A program made the translations under genes and the position numbers. DNA of 64,000 nucleotides from contig CAVONT010000003.1 in the NCBI GenBank assembly GCA_963697365.1, forward strand, positions 1-64,000, given 5' to 3'. A model generated the notes under the pieces. That model saw only the letters and a program-made list of their open reading frames with translations. It ran no database searches and was not told the origin of the DNA. Below are positions 1 through 8,213 of the stretch, piece after piece (position 1 is the stretch's first letter; each line of letters starts with the position of its first letter). The stretch comes from CAIXZV01 sp963697365. Lineage in GTDB: Bacteria; Chloroflexota; Limnocylindria; Limnocylindrales; CSP1-4.

Positions 1-22
1 CAGATCACCGGGACGACCCGGG

Positions 23-640
23 TCAGGGCGCGGGTGTCGGCGAGCCCCACAGGCCCAGACCCTGCTCGCGTGCCTCGCGCTCTGCGGCACGGAGGCCGTC
101 CGTGTAGCGCACGTCGGGCGGGAACGTGACGGCCTGGGCGTAGCCGCTCGCGACCAGCGCCAGGTTCACCATGACCAGGCTGCCCGGCCGGTCCGGGTCC
201 TCCACCCAGGCGTACCGCAGGAGGCGCCCGAACCTGTCGGTGTCGGAGACGTCCTTCTCGAGGAGAAGCTCCCGGCCCTCGACCAGGCGGGCGTTGGCCG
301 CCGAGGCCTCCTTGCCGAAGAACTCCACCGGCGTATCGGGCTTGACGCTCTCGGGGGCGTCGATGCCGATGTAGCGGAGGCGCTCGTCGCCCTGGCCGCG
401 GTCGATGACGAGGGTGTCACCGTCGACAACGCGGACAACGGTGGCGCGCTCGGTCTGGCCAATCGGCGGGGCGGCGGGTCCGGGCGTGGCGGCGGGTCCG
501 GGCGTGGCGACGGGTCCGGGCGTGGCGGCGGGTCCGGGCGTGGCGGCGGGTCCGGGCGTGGCGACGGACCTCGTGGCGCTACCGCACCCCGCGACGGCCA
601 GGCCCACCGAGAGCAGGAGTGCGAGGGTCGCGGTGCGCAT
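23..640 (-). CDS. Staphylococcal nuclease-like (thermonuclease) lipoprotein
   Basis: Predicted secreted, membrane-anchored nuclease that would cut DNA or RNA outside the cytoplasm. The start at 640 gives a short hydrophobic signal ending in the lipobox LAVAGC, so the mature protein should be lipidated on Cys; an upstream in-frame extension is Arg-rich and unlikely. A Pro/Ala linker of repeated ATPGPA units follows, then an SNase domain. Active-site equivalents are visible: VVDGDTLVI (Asp), RLRYIGIDAPES (Arg and Glu) and DRFGRLLRY (Arg). About 205 residues. It stands alone and ends near the window edge. Family assignment is firm; the substrate is not known. Confidence 0.88.
   Translation of the reverse strand: MRTATLALLLSVGLAVAGCGSATRSVATPGPAATPGPAATPGPVATPGPAATPGPAAPPIGQTERATVVRVVDGDTLVIDRGQGDERLRYIGIDAPESVKPDTPVEFFGKEASAANARLVEGRELLLEKDVSDTDRFGRLLRYAWVEDPDRPGSLVMVNLALVASGYAQAVTFPPDVRYTDGLRAAEREAREQGLGLWGSPTPAP
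471..560. repeat. Five tandem copies of an 18-bp coding repeat
   Basis: Five consecutive 18-base units (consensus gcggcgggtccgggcgtg, third copy with one G-to-A change) encode the ATPGPA/ATPGPV linker of the nuclease lipoprotein. Copy number is likely variable between strains. Confidence 0.85.
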
Positions 641-1074
641 CACCGACCACGGTACCGTGCCCGTCCCGATGCGGACCGGCGGTCCGGCTCGGGTGCCGCC
701 GCCTGCCACCGGCCTGGCGCCGGCCTGACGCCCGTGCCGGCGCCCGTGCTGCCGCCGCCTATGCTTGCGCCCGTGCTGCAGGATCACCTGCCACTCCCCG
801 TGGCGTTATCCAGCCGGGAGGGCCTGTCTGGGTCCACCTATGGTCCCCCAGTGGTACCTGCACCTGGAACGGCCTGCCGGAGCGGATAACGCCAGCCCCG
901 CTGGTATCTGGGCCTGCGCGGGGCGTGGAGCGGAGGGCGCGCGGAGCGGGGGGTCGCGGACCCGGGCCTGCGCGGGGGGGGTCGCGGACCCGGGCCTGCG
1001 CGGACCCCACGGCACGGGACGCCGGGCTCGGCGCTCCCCCGCGCGATAGCATCGGCCCCGGAGGACGCCCACCA
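641..1074. other. Intergenic region with a 25-bp direct repeat
   Basis: Divergent region between the nuclease lipoprotein (minus) and panB (plus). No supported gene. A perfect 25-base direct repeat lies at 951-975 and 979-1003, separated by three G. A Shine-Dalgarno-like GGAGGA at 1060-1065 serves the panB start. Promoters for both genes must lie here, but no clear -35/-10 pair is visible. Confidence 0.6.
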
Positions 1075-2013
1075 ATGACCGAACCCGCCCAGCGCACCAG
1101 GGTCACCCTGCCCCAGCTCCAGGCCAAGGCCGCCCGCGGCGAGCCGATCACCTGGCTGACCTGCTACGACTACCCCACCGCCGTCATGCAGGACGCGGCC
1201 GGCATCGACATGATCCTCGTGGGCGACAGCCTGGGCATGACCATGCTCGGCTTCGACTCCACCCTGCCCGTCACCATGGATGACATGGTCCGCCACACGG
1301 CGGCCGTCCGGCGCGGCGCGAAGAACGCCTGGCTCATCGGCGACATGCCCTACATGAGCTACCAGCCCAGCGTGGAGACGGCGATCCGCAACGCCGGCCG
1401 CCTGATGGCCGAGACCGGCTGCGACGCGGTCAAGCTCGAAGGCGGCATGGAGATGGCCGACCGCGTCGAGGGGATCGCCGCGGCCGGCATCCCGGTGATG
1501 GGCCACCTCGGCCTCACGCCCCAGTCGGCCGGGGCCCTCGGCGGGTTCAAGGTCCAGGGCCGCGACGCCGCCCGCGCCCGCCGCATCGTGGACGACGCGC
1601 GGATCCTCGAGGAGGCCGGCGCCTTCTCGATCATCCTGGAGCTCGTCCCGGATCGCCTCGCACGCGTCATCACCGAACGAAGCCAGGGCGCGATCATCAT
1701 GGGCCTCGGCTCGGGGCCGCACGTGCACGGCCAGCTCCTGATCCACCACGACATGTTCGGCCTGTACCCGCGCTTCAAGCCGCGCATGGCCAAGGTCTAC
1801 GCCGACGCTGGCGCTGTCATCCGGCAGGGCCTGACCGCGTACGTCGAGGAGGTCTCGAACCGGACGTTCCCGCAGCCCGAGCACTGGTTCGGCATGCCGG
1901 ACGCGGACTACGACGCGCTGGTCGCGGGCCTGGCCGAGGACGATGCGCTCGAGGCCGAATGGGCCGCCGGATCGAAGACCGACGCCGAGACGACGGCAAC
2001 GGGCCGCGGATGA
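1075..2013 (+). CDS. panB: 3-methyl-2-oxobutanoate hydroxymethyltransferase (PanB family)
   Basis: First committed step of pantothenate/CoA synthesis: transfers a hydroxymethyl group from 5,10-methylene-THF to 2-oxoisovalerate to give ketopantoate; cytoplasmic. 312 residues, about 40 longer at the C terminus than typical PanB. The start at 1075 has GGAGGA ten bases upstream. Family signatures: LTCYDYPTA near residue 25, ILVGDSLGMTMLGF near 45, KLEGG near 120 and the catalytic Glu in ELVP near 190. The usual GIGAG-x2-CDGQ loop reads GLGSGPHVHGQ, an unusual substitution. Its stop overlaps the start of the next gene (ATGA), so the two are translationally coupled. panC and panD are not nearby. 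Confidence 0.85.
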   Translation: MTEPAQRTRVTLPQLQAKAARGEPITWLTCYDYPTAVMQDAAGIDMILVGDSLGMTMLGFDSTLPVTMDDMVRHTAAVRRGAKNAWLIGDMPYMSYQPSVETAIRNAGRLMAETGCDAVKLEGGMEMADRVEGIAAAGIPVMGHLGLTPQSAGALGGFKVQGRDAARARRIVDDARILEEAGAFSIILELVPDRLARVITERSQGAIIMGLGSGPHVHGQLLIHHDMFGLYPRFKPRMAKVYADAGAVIRQGLTAYVEEVSNRTFPQPEHWFGMPDADYDALVAGLAEDDALEAEWAAGSKTDAETTATGRG

Positions 2014-3204
2014 CGATCCGCTACGCGCGCCGGATGGACGTCGTCCGGCCCTCCGCCATCCGCGAGCTCCTCAAGCACGGCTCGGACCCGTCGATCATCT
2101 CGTTCGGCGGCGGCTACCCCGCGCCAGACCTGTTCCCCGTCGACCAGCTGCGCGCCGTCTACGCCGACCTGCTCTCGGGCGAGGACCGCAGCGTCATGCA
2201 GTACGCGGTCACCGACGGGCTGCCGGCGCTGCGGGCGCGGATCGCCGAGCGGATGGCGGCCGACGGCGTCGCGTGCGGCCTCGACGAGATCCTCGTCCTC
2301 CAGGGCGCCCAGCAGGGCCTCGACCTCACCGCCAAGCTGGTCCTGGACCCGGGCGACGTCGTGGTGACCGAGAACCCCACCTTCCTCGGCGCCATGATCG
2401 CGTTCAATCCCTGCGAGCCCGCCTACGCCCCGGTGCGCACGGACCAGCACGGGATCGACCCCGACGATCTCGAGGCCGTCCTGGAGCGCACCCCGCGCGC
2501 GCGGCTCCTCTACCTCATGCCCGACTTCCACAACCCGATGGGCGTCACGCTCACGCTCGAGCGACGCCACCGGGTCCTGGAGCTCGCGAACCGCTTCAAC
2601 CTGCTCGTGATCGAGGACTCGCCCTACCGGTCGCTGCGCTTCGAGGGCGAGACGCTGCCGACCCTCAAGAGCCTCGACACCGACGGGCGCGTCGTCTTCC
2701 TGGGCTCGTTCTCCAAGACCCTGGTCCCGGGCATGCGCCTCGGCTGGGCGGTCGGCGAACGCGGACGTCATCGCGAAGCTCGGCCTGCTCAAGCTCGCCG
2801 CCGACACGCAGACCAGCACGCTCAACATGGCGGCGGCAGCCGCGTTCCTGGAGCGCTTCGACCTCGACGCCCACATCGCCGTCGTCAACAACGCCTACCG
2901 GCGCAAGCGCGACCTGATGCTGGGCCTGCTCGAGGAGCACCTCCCGCCGACGGTGGCCTTCACCCGGCCCGAGGGCGGCCTGTTCACCTGGCTGACGTTC
3001 CCCGACGGGTTCGATGCCGCCGCCTTCATGCGCGACGAGATGCTGCCGAAGGCGAAGGTCGCGTTCGTGCCGGGCGCCACGTTCTTCCCGGTGACGCAGG
3101 AGGCGAACCACGCCCGGGTCAACTTCTCGGGCGTGTCCGAGGCGCAGATCGCGGAGGGCATCGGGCGGCTGGCCGCGCTCCTGCGCGAGGCGCTCCCGGG
3201 CTAG
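2010..3204 (+). CDS. PLP-dependent aminotransferase, class I/II (2-aminoadipate/LysN type), frameshifted
   Basis: Fold-type I aminotransferase of about 397 residues, most like the 2-aminoadipate/valine-pyruvate group. The N-terminal half reads from ATG 2010 (SFGGGYPAPDLFP, YAVTDGLPALR, FHNPMGVTLT and the PLP lysine in GSFSKTLVPGMRLGW). The C-terminal half continues in another frame from about 2765 (AKLGLLKLAADTQTSTLN, then PEGGLFTWLTFP, ending at 3204). One extra base near 2757 (gtcggcgaacgcgg) restores the family pattern if removed. Coupled by ATGA to panB, which suggests a branched-chain 2-oxo acid or valine substrate. A sequencing error is the likeliest cause of the frame break. Confidence 0.8.
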
Positions 3205-3534
3205 CGGTAGGCACTGGCGCGGCCGGACCCGGCCCCACTGCCAGCCCCGTTCCCGCCGGGCGACCGGTGCGAAACGCCGGACGCACAGACAGGGCGCCCG
3301 GCGGGAACCCGACACACGCGGGAGGCCCCAGTGTGTCGGATCGGGCGGCGGGCGGGATTCTGAAACGGAGACCGCACCGGATGACCGCTGCGCGAGAACC
3401 GGCGGACCGGCGCGGCCGGACCCGGGCTGGGCGGGAACCGAGCGGACCGGGCGCTGGCCTGGCGCGAGGCGCTCGGGGTAGCGACCCGCGCCACGGCGAC
3501 CGCGCCACGACCTCGTACCGGCGACAATCGCCGC
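3205..3534. other. Intergenic region with two nested-tandem hairpins
   Basis: No gene seen. Two perfect inverted repeats follow the aminotransferase: 3249-3262 with 3295-3308 (14-bp stem) and directly after it 3309-3317 with 3331-3339 (9-bp stem). A 17-base direct repeat flanks them (3216-3232 and 3409-3425). There is no T-run, so a classic terminator is not shown; a structured RNA or palindromic repeat element is possible. Confidence 0.55.
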
Positions 3535-4720
3535 ATGCCGAACCTGAACCAGGGCCGCTATCGCACGCCCAGCCCGTTCATCAGCCGGACCTCGACGGTG
3601 CTGTTCGACGACGTCGCGCACCTGCGGGTCGCCCTCGAGGGGATGAGGACCGGCAGCCCGGCCACCACCACCTACGGCACGTTCCGCACCCCGACGACCG
3701 CCGCCCTCGAGGAGCTGCTGCTGGACGGTGAGGGCGGCGCCGGGGTGGCGCTGTCGCCATCGGGCCTCGCGGCCATCGCCATCGGCCTGTTCGCCATGAC
3801 CAGGGCGGGCGGCCACCTCCTCGTCACCGATTCGGCCTATGGCCCCACCCGCGACCTGTGCGACGACCTGCTCACGCAGATGGGGGTCGATGTCGAGTAC
3901 TACGACCCGCTCCTCGGCGCCGCGATCGCAGGCCTGATCCGCCCGGAGACCACCGGCATCTGGCTGGAGAGCCCGGGCACGCACACGTTCGAGATCCAGG
4001 ATGTCCCGGCGATCGCCGCGGCGGCAGCCCGCGCCTCGGCCGCTCGCGGTGGGGACCACCCGGTCCTCACCGGCATCGACAACACGTGGGCCTCGCCGGG
4101 CTTCCTGCGCCCGTTCGAGCTGGGCATGGACATCTCGGCCGTGGCGCTGACCAAGTACTGGGGCGGCCACGCCGACCTGGTCGCGGGCGCGACGTTCGCC
4201 AACGCGGCCACGCTGCCGGCCGTCCGAGCGGCCGCCCGGAACCTGGGCATGTGCCTCAACGGCGAGGACGCGTTCCTCGTGACCCGCGGCGCCCGCACCG
4301 CGGCCATGCGGATCCGGGCCTGCGGCGATGCCGCCCTGGAGATCGCCGGCCGGCTGGCTGGACACCCGCGCGTGGGCCGGATCCTGCACCCGGCACTCCC
4401 CGATGACCCGGGCCACGAGCTGTGGGCGAGGGACTTCACGGGGGCGTCGGGCCTGTTCTCGTTCGAGCTGCTGGCGCCCGATGGAGGGCCGGGCGACGGG
4501 CCAGCAGGTGGACGCCTTCACCGACCGGCTCGTGGCGCCCGGACGCATCGGCCTCGGGTACTCGTGGGGCGGCTTCGAGTCGCTCGTCATGCCGGCGCGC
4601 TACTCGGGCGTGAAGCGGTCGGTCCGGCCCTGGACCGGTGGAGAGCTGATCCGGCTCCACGTCGGGCTGGAGCCGCTCGACGAGCTGTGGGCCGATCTCG
4701 CGGCGGCCCTCGAGGCATGA
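3535..4720 (+). CDS. Cys/Met metabolism PLP enzyme (cystathionine beta-lyase-like), frameshifted
   Basis: Trans-sulfuration family PLP enzyme of about 394 residues, closest in pattern to cystathionine beta-lyase/gamma-synthase. Visible: NLNQGRYRTPSPF, YGTFRTPTTAALEELL, ALSPSGLAAIAI (PLP phosphate region), GIDNTWASP (PLP Asp), and the PLP lysine in SAVALTKYWGGHADLVAG. After about residue 317 the reading frame changes near 4487; the other frame gives the conserved end (IGLGYSWGGFESLVMPA, then IRLHVGLEPLDELW) to the stop at 4720. The net change is one extra base. It stands apart from the preceding pair. The exact reaction (beta-lyase or gamma-lyase) cannot be told from sequence. Confidence 0.8.
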
Positions 4721-4878
4721 TCTCTCGTGGTTGGACGGGGTCCGGGCCGCGGGTGGGCTAAAGTTGCGGTTCACGCCGGCGCTGTCGGCGTCATTCCTGG
4801 CCCGGACCACCTTCGCCAAGTGAAGGAGCGAAGGCCGCCGCGCCAGCAACGGGCGTGGCCCAGGCGAGGAGCCGACAG

Positions 4879-5136
4879 ATGGTCAAGCATTCATCCTACG
4901 AACGTGCACAACGAGCCGCCGAGACCGAGCGCATGCGCCAGGTCGAGGCGCAGTGGATGGGAAACCTGCCCAAGGCGACCGTCGAGGCGTTCAACGCTGA
5001 GGTGGCCAACGTCATCGCGCGCGGTCCCATGCCCAAGCAGCCGGACATGGCGCCCGGCACCCAGCCCAATCCGCCCCGCCCCGGCCACGAGCCCAAGCCG
5101 AAGAAGGCCGAGCAGCGCTCGAAGAGGTCGTACTAG
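4879..5136 (+). CDS. Small basic protein of unknown function
   Basis: 85 residues from ATG 4879, chosen over the upstream ATG at 4855 because AGGAG lies at 4867-4871. The first half is predicted helical (YERAQRAAETERMRQVEAQW), the second is Pro/Lys-rich and probably disordered (PNPPRPGHEPKPKKAEQR). No known domain recognised. Its TAG stop shares its last base with the GTG start of the next gene (TAGTG), so the two are coupled. Confidence 0.65.
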   Translation: MVKHSSYERAQRAAETERMRQVEAQWMGNLPKATVEAFNAEVANVIARGPMPKQPDMAPGTQPNPPRPGHEPKPKKAEQRSKRSY

Positions 5137-5528
5137 TGCCCAGGAAGCGCAAAGTCGTCTACCCGCCCAGCCGGAGCTCCAAGGGCACCCCGCCGCCGCC
5201 GCGGGTCCAGACCACCCCGCCGACGGTCGCCGTCATCAACCAGGGCGCCCGCAAGGGCCGCGATGACATCGTCGAGGGCGCCTGGGTGACCATCACCGGC
5301 ACCGGATCGAACGCCGGCGAGAGTGGTCGCGTGGACCGCCTCGTGCCCGGCGTGATCCCCGCCGCCGTGGTCAGCCTCGAGGGTGGCCGCACACGACGCG
5401 TCCGCACCGTCGACCTCGTGCCGAGCCGCCGGGTGGAGACCCCCGTGGAGGCTGCCCCCGTGGAAGCGGCGCCCAAGGACGTGGCCTCACAGGAAGCGGC
5501 CCCCAAGGAAGCGGCCCCCAAGGCGTAG
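5136..5528 (+). CDS. Small protein with KOW-like central segment
   Basis: 130 residues from GTG 5136. Basic, Pro-rich N terminus (MPRKRKVVYPPSRSSKG), then a 60-residue stretch that reads like a KOW/SH3-like beta-barrel (GAWVTITGTGSNAGESGRVD, then VVSLEGGRTRRVRTVDLVPS), then an acidic-alanine tail of repeated EAAPKE/EAAPVE units. The KOW-like reading is inference; such domains bind RNA or ribosomal proteins. Starts on the last base of the previous stop codon, so the two probably act together. Confidence 0.6.
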   Translation: MPRKRKVVYPPSRSSKGTPPPPRVQTTPPTVAVINQGARKGRDDIVEGAWVTITGTGSNAGESGRVDRLVPGVIPAAVVSLEGGRTRRVRTVDLVPSRRVETPVEAAPVEAAPKDVASQEAAPKEAAPKA

Positions 5529-5598
5529 CCGCGCCGGGTCCGGCCTCGCGAGGAGTCGCTGCGCACGAGCTGCAGACCGGGCAGCAGACCGAGCAGCC

Positions 5599-7104
5599 TC
5601 AGGCCGCCCCGCGATCGCCCTCCGCCCCGAAGCGCAGCACCGCCTCGACGAGGCCGTCCACCTCCTCCTCGGTGGTGCGCGGGTTGATGAAGCAGGGCCG
5701 GATCGCGAGGCGCCCGTCCACGACGGTCGACGACGGCACCAGGCCCGTCTCGTTGCGAAGGCGCTCGAGGATCCGCCGGTTCGCCCCGTCGATCGCCTCG
5801 TCCCGGTCGCCTGCGGCCGCGCCGGCCGGCAGGTAGCGGAAGCACACGACCGAGAGCTGCGGCTCCATCAGCAGCTCGAGCCGGGGCTCGGCCGTGGCCC
5901 GCATCGCCGTATGGCGTGCGAACCCCATGTGGCGCCGGATGCGGTCGACGACGCCCGCACGCCCGATCTCGCGCAGCGTCGCCCACACGATGACGCCGCG
6001 TGCCGGGGACGACAGCTCGACGCCCTGGTCCGCCCACGGGCCGCCGAAGCCGTCGAACTGGGACACCGCGGCCTGGACGCCCTCGAGCGAGCCCTCCAGG
6101 TAGGCCGCGTCACCCTCGGCGAAGGCGCGCGTGAGGACGCCCTCGTCACGCACGAAGGTGGCGCCGATGCCGACGCCGGTCGCCAGCCACTTGTGCGGGT
6201 CCACGATCCAGGAATCGGCCTCCTGGACGCCTTCGAAGAGGGAGGCCAGCGCCGGATCCGCGTTGGCGGTCAGGCCGTACGCCCCGTCGACGTGCAGCCA
6301 GGTGCCGAACCGCCGGGCGAGGGCCGCGGCGCCATCGATCCGGTCGACCGAACCGGTGTCGGTGGCACCCGCAAGGGCGACGATCGCGATCGGCGTGATG
6401 CCCTCATGGGCATCGGCGGTGAGCGCGGCCTCCAGCTCGTCGAGGCGGACCCTGCCGTCGCCGTCCACGGGGAGCTCGGTGACGGCACGCCGCCCGAGGC
6501 CCAGGACGGCCGCCGCACGGTGCACGGTCCGGTGGGCCAGCGTCGAGGCGTAGATGCGCCCGCGGAACCCGGCGGGCTGGCCGTCCTCGGCGGCATCGAT
6601 CCCCAGCCGCTCCAGGGCCGCCTGGCGCGCCGCCCCCAGCGCGACGAGGTTCGCCGTCGACCCGCCCGAGGAGTACACGCCGGCCACGCCGTCGGGCAGG
6701 CCGCAGATGGACGCGAGCCAGCGCAGGGACGTGTGCTCGAGCGCATTGAACGAGTGGAGCATGTAGCGCTGCCCGCCGACGACCCCGACGGCGCCGGCGG
6801 CGACCGCGGGCACCGTCGCGGCTCCCGTGGTGATGTAGCCGGTGAACCCGGGCGCGGAGATCCGGTTCGCGTCGGCCAGGAGGACCGCCAGCTCGTCGAT
6901 GGTCGCGTCGAGCCCGGCTCCCTGCTCCTGCAGGGGGGCTGCCGGAGCCCAGGCGGGACCCGGATCGAAGGCCAGGAACGGCGGGTTCGCGTGACCCGCG
7001 GTGAACGCGTCGAAGGCCGGGGCAAGGCGCCCGAAGGCCTCGGCCATGCGCTTGGTCTCCGCGGGCTCGGGCGGCACGGGCGGGAAGGACGGGGTGTACG
7101 GCAT
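5599..7104 (-). CDS. Group II PLP-dependent decarboxylase (aromatic-L-amino-acid decarboxylase-like)
   Basis: 501 residues, cytoplasmic. Typical group II decarboxylase: GYITTGAATVPAVAAG near 90, the PLP-stacking region with SSGGSTANLVALGAAR near 150, the PLP Asp in HVDGAYGLTA near 290 and the PLP lysine in DSWIVDPHKWLATGVGIG near 320. Intact reading frame. Starts at 7104, facing the gene at 7256 across a 150-bp promoter region. Substrate could be an aromatic amino acid or glutamate-like; no neighbour points to one. Confidence 0.87.
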   Translation of the reverse strand: MPYTPSFPPVPPEPAETKRMAEAFGRLAPAFDAFTAGHANPPFLAFDPGPAWAPAAPLQEQGAGLDATIDELAVLLADANRISAPGFTGYITTGAATVPAVAAGAVGVVGGQRYMLHSFNALEHTSLRWLASICGLPDGVAGVYSSGGSTANLVALGAARQAALERLGIDAAEDGQPAGFRGRIYASTLAHRTVHRAAAVLGLGRRAVTELPVDGDGRVRLDELEAALTADAHEGITPIAIVALAGATDTGSVDRIDGAAALARRFGTWLHVDGAYGLTANADPALASLFEGVQEADSWIVDPHKWLATGVGIGATFVRDEGVLTRAFAEGDAAYLEGSLEGVQAAVSQFDGFGGPWADQGVELSSPARGVIVWATLREIGRAGVVDRIRRHMGFARHTAMRATAEPRLELLMEPQLSVVCFRYLPAGAAAGDRDEAIDGANRRILERLRNETGLVPSSTVVDGRLAIRPCFINPRTTEEEVDGLVEAVLRFGAEGDRGAA

Positions 7105-7255
7105 GCGCGGCAGTGTGCCTGACCCGGGCCTTTGGCGGCGGCGGGCGCGATGAAGATGCAACGCCGGCCACTCGTCCGATGGAGATGATGCTCCCGTCTG
7201 CCGGTCGCGATACCATTCCCACGACATCGGCCACCGCCTACGGAGGGAAATCCCA

Positions 7256-7720
7256 GTGACACTCGGTCCGCTCGAATACCTCGTCGTCGGCTTCGCCGGC
7301 CCCAACTTCGACGGCAGCATCGCCGACGAGATCGGCCGCGCCGTCGAGAGCGGCACGATCCGCCTCGTCGACGTCGTCGTCATCGCCAAGGACGCCGCGG
7401 GCGACGCCGCCGTGCTCGAGGTCGACCTCAAGAACGACCCGCGCTTCCGCGGCTTCTCGAACCTGCTCGAGGGCACCGTCGGCCTGTTCACCGAGGAGGA
7501 CGTCCTCGACATCGCCGCGTCGCTGCCCCCCGACACGGCAGCTGCCGCGCTCCTGTTCGAGCACCGCTGGGCCGTCCGCATCAAGGAGGCCATGATCCGC
7601 GCGAACGGCTTCCTGGTCTCCCGCTCGGTCATTGCGCCGGAGATCGTCGAGGAGATCTCGGCTGAGCTGGACATCGCCCAGGCCGACATCGCCGCCCAGG
7701 CCCTCGGGACAGGGGCCTGA
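7256..7720 (+). CDS. DUF6325-like small protein
   Basis: 154 residues from GTG 7256 with CGGAGGGA at 7241-7248. The pattern (GPLEYLVVGFAGPNFDGSIA, VESGTIRLVDVVVIAKD, then LLFEHRWAVRIKEAMIRANG) is that of the DUF1269/DUF6325 group, small alpha/beta proteins of unknown function common in high-GC bacteria. Followed 65 bases later by a SHOCT protein, a frequent partner of this family, so the pair is probably one transcript ending at the terminator at 8146. Confidence 0.75.
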   Translation: MTLGPLEYLVVGFAGPNFDGSIADEIGRAVESGTIRLVDVVVIAKDAAGDAAVLEVDLKNDPRFRGFSNLLEGTVGLFTEEDVLDIAASLPPDTAAAALLFEHRWAVRIKEAMIRANGFLVSRSVIAPEIVEEISAELDIAQADIAAQALGTGA

Positions 7721-7785
7721 CCGCCACCGGGCTCGCCCGATCCTGACCCAATCCCCTCCATGACCTTCCGCAAGGAGACAGCACG

Positions 7786-8124
7786 ATGATGATGCGCCGC
7801 CGCGGCGCCCCGCTCGTCCGGGCCGCCGCCACCACCGCCGTCGTCGCCGGGACCGCCGGTGCCGTCCACCACCACCAGCAGCAGAAGTACGCCAACAAGG
7901 AGGCCGAGCAGCAGGCGCAGTACCAGCAGGCCTACGAGGCCGGCGCCGCGGACGCGTCGCAGCAGCAGGCGTACGCCGCTCCGGCCCCCGCGCCGGTCGC
8001 CGTGCCCGCCGAGACCGGCGGCATCGACATGGCGCAGCTCAAGCAGCTGGGCGATCTCCACACCGCCGGCATCCTGTCGGACGAGGAGTTCGCGGCCGCC
8101 AAGGCGAAGCTGCTGGGCATCTAG
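7786..8124 (+). CDS. SHOCT-domain protein
   Basis: 112 residues. Basic hydrophobic N terminus (RAAATTAVVAGTAGAV), probably a membrane segment, then a Gln/Ala-rich linker, then a C-terminal SHOCT motif (MAQLKQLGDLHTAGILSDEE followed by FAAAKAKLLGI). SHOCT is a short oligomerisation or anchoring helix pair found at the ends of membrane-associated proteins. AAGGAG at 7770-7775 precedes the ATG. Likely co-transcribed with the DUF6325-like gene. Confidence 0.78.
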   Translation: MMMRRRGAPLVRAAATTAVVAGTAGAVHHHQQQKYANKEAEQQAQYQQAYEAGAADASQQQAYAAPAPAPVAVPAETGGIDMAQLKQLGDLHTAGILSDEEFAAAKAKLLGI

Positions 8125-8145
8125 CCCGTCACCTCCGCGTCACGC

Positions 8146-8174
8146 AAGAGCCCCCGGCACGTCCGGGGGCTCTT
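8146..8174. terminator. Bidirectional intrinsic terminator
   Basis: Perfect 12-bp stem (aagagcccccgg with ccgggggctctt) and a 5-base loop between convergent genes. The stem ends in TCTT on the plus strand and AAGAG reads as CTCTT on the minus strand, so it can serve both. Confidence 0.85.
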
Positions 8175-8213
8175 CAATTCCGGGGCCTGGTCCCAATCCG
8201 GGCCTGGTCCCGG

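Noticed and set aside
838..1884. Long minus-strand ORFs opposite panB and similar antisense ORFs throughout
   Set aside because: High G+C makes long open antisense frames common. Composition (Arg/Pro/Ala/His-rich) and lack of motifs mark them as shadows.
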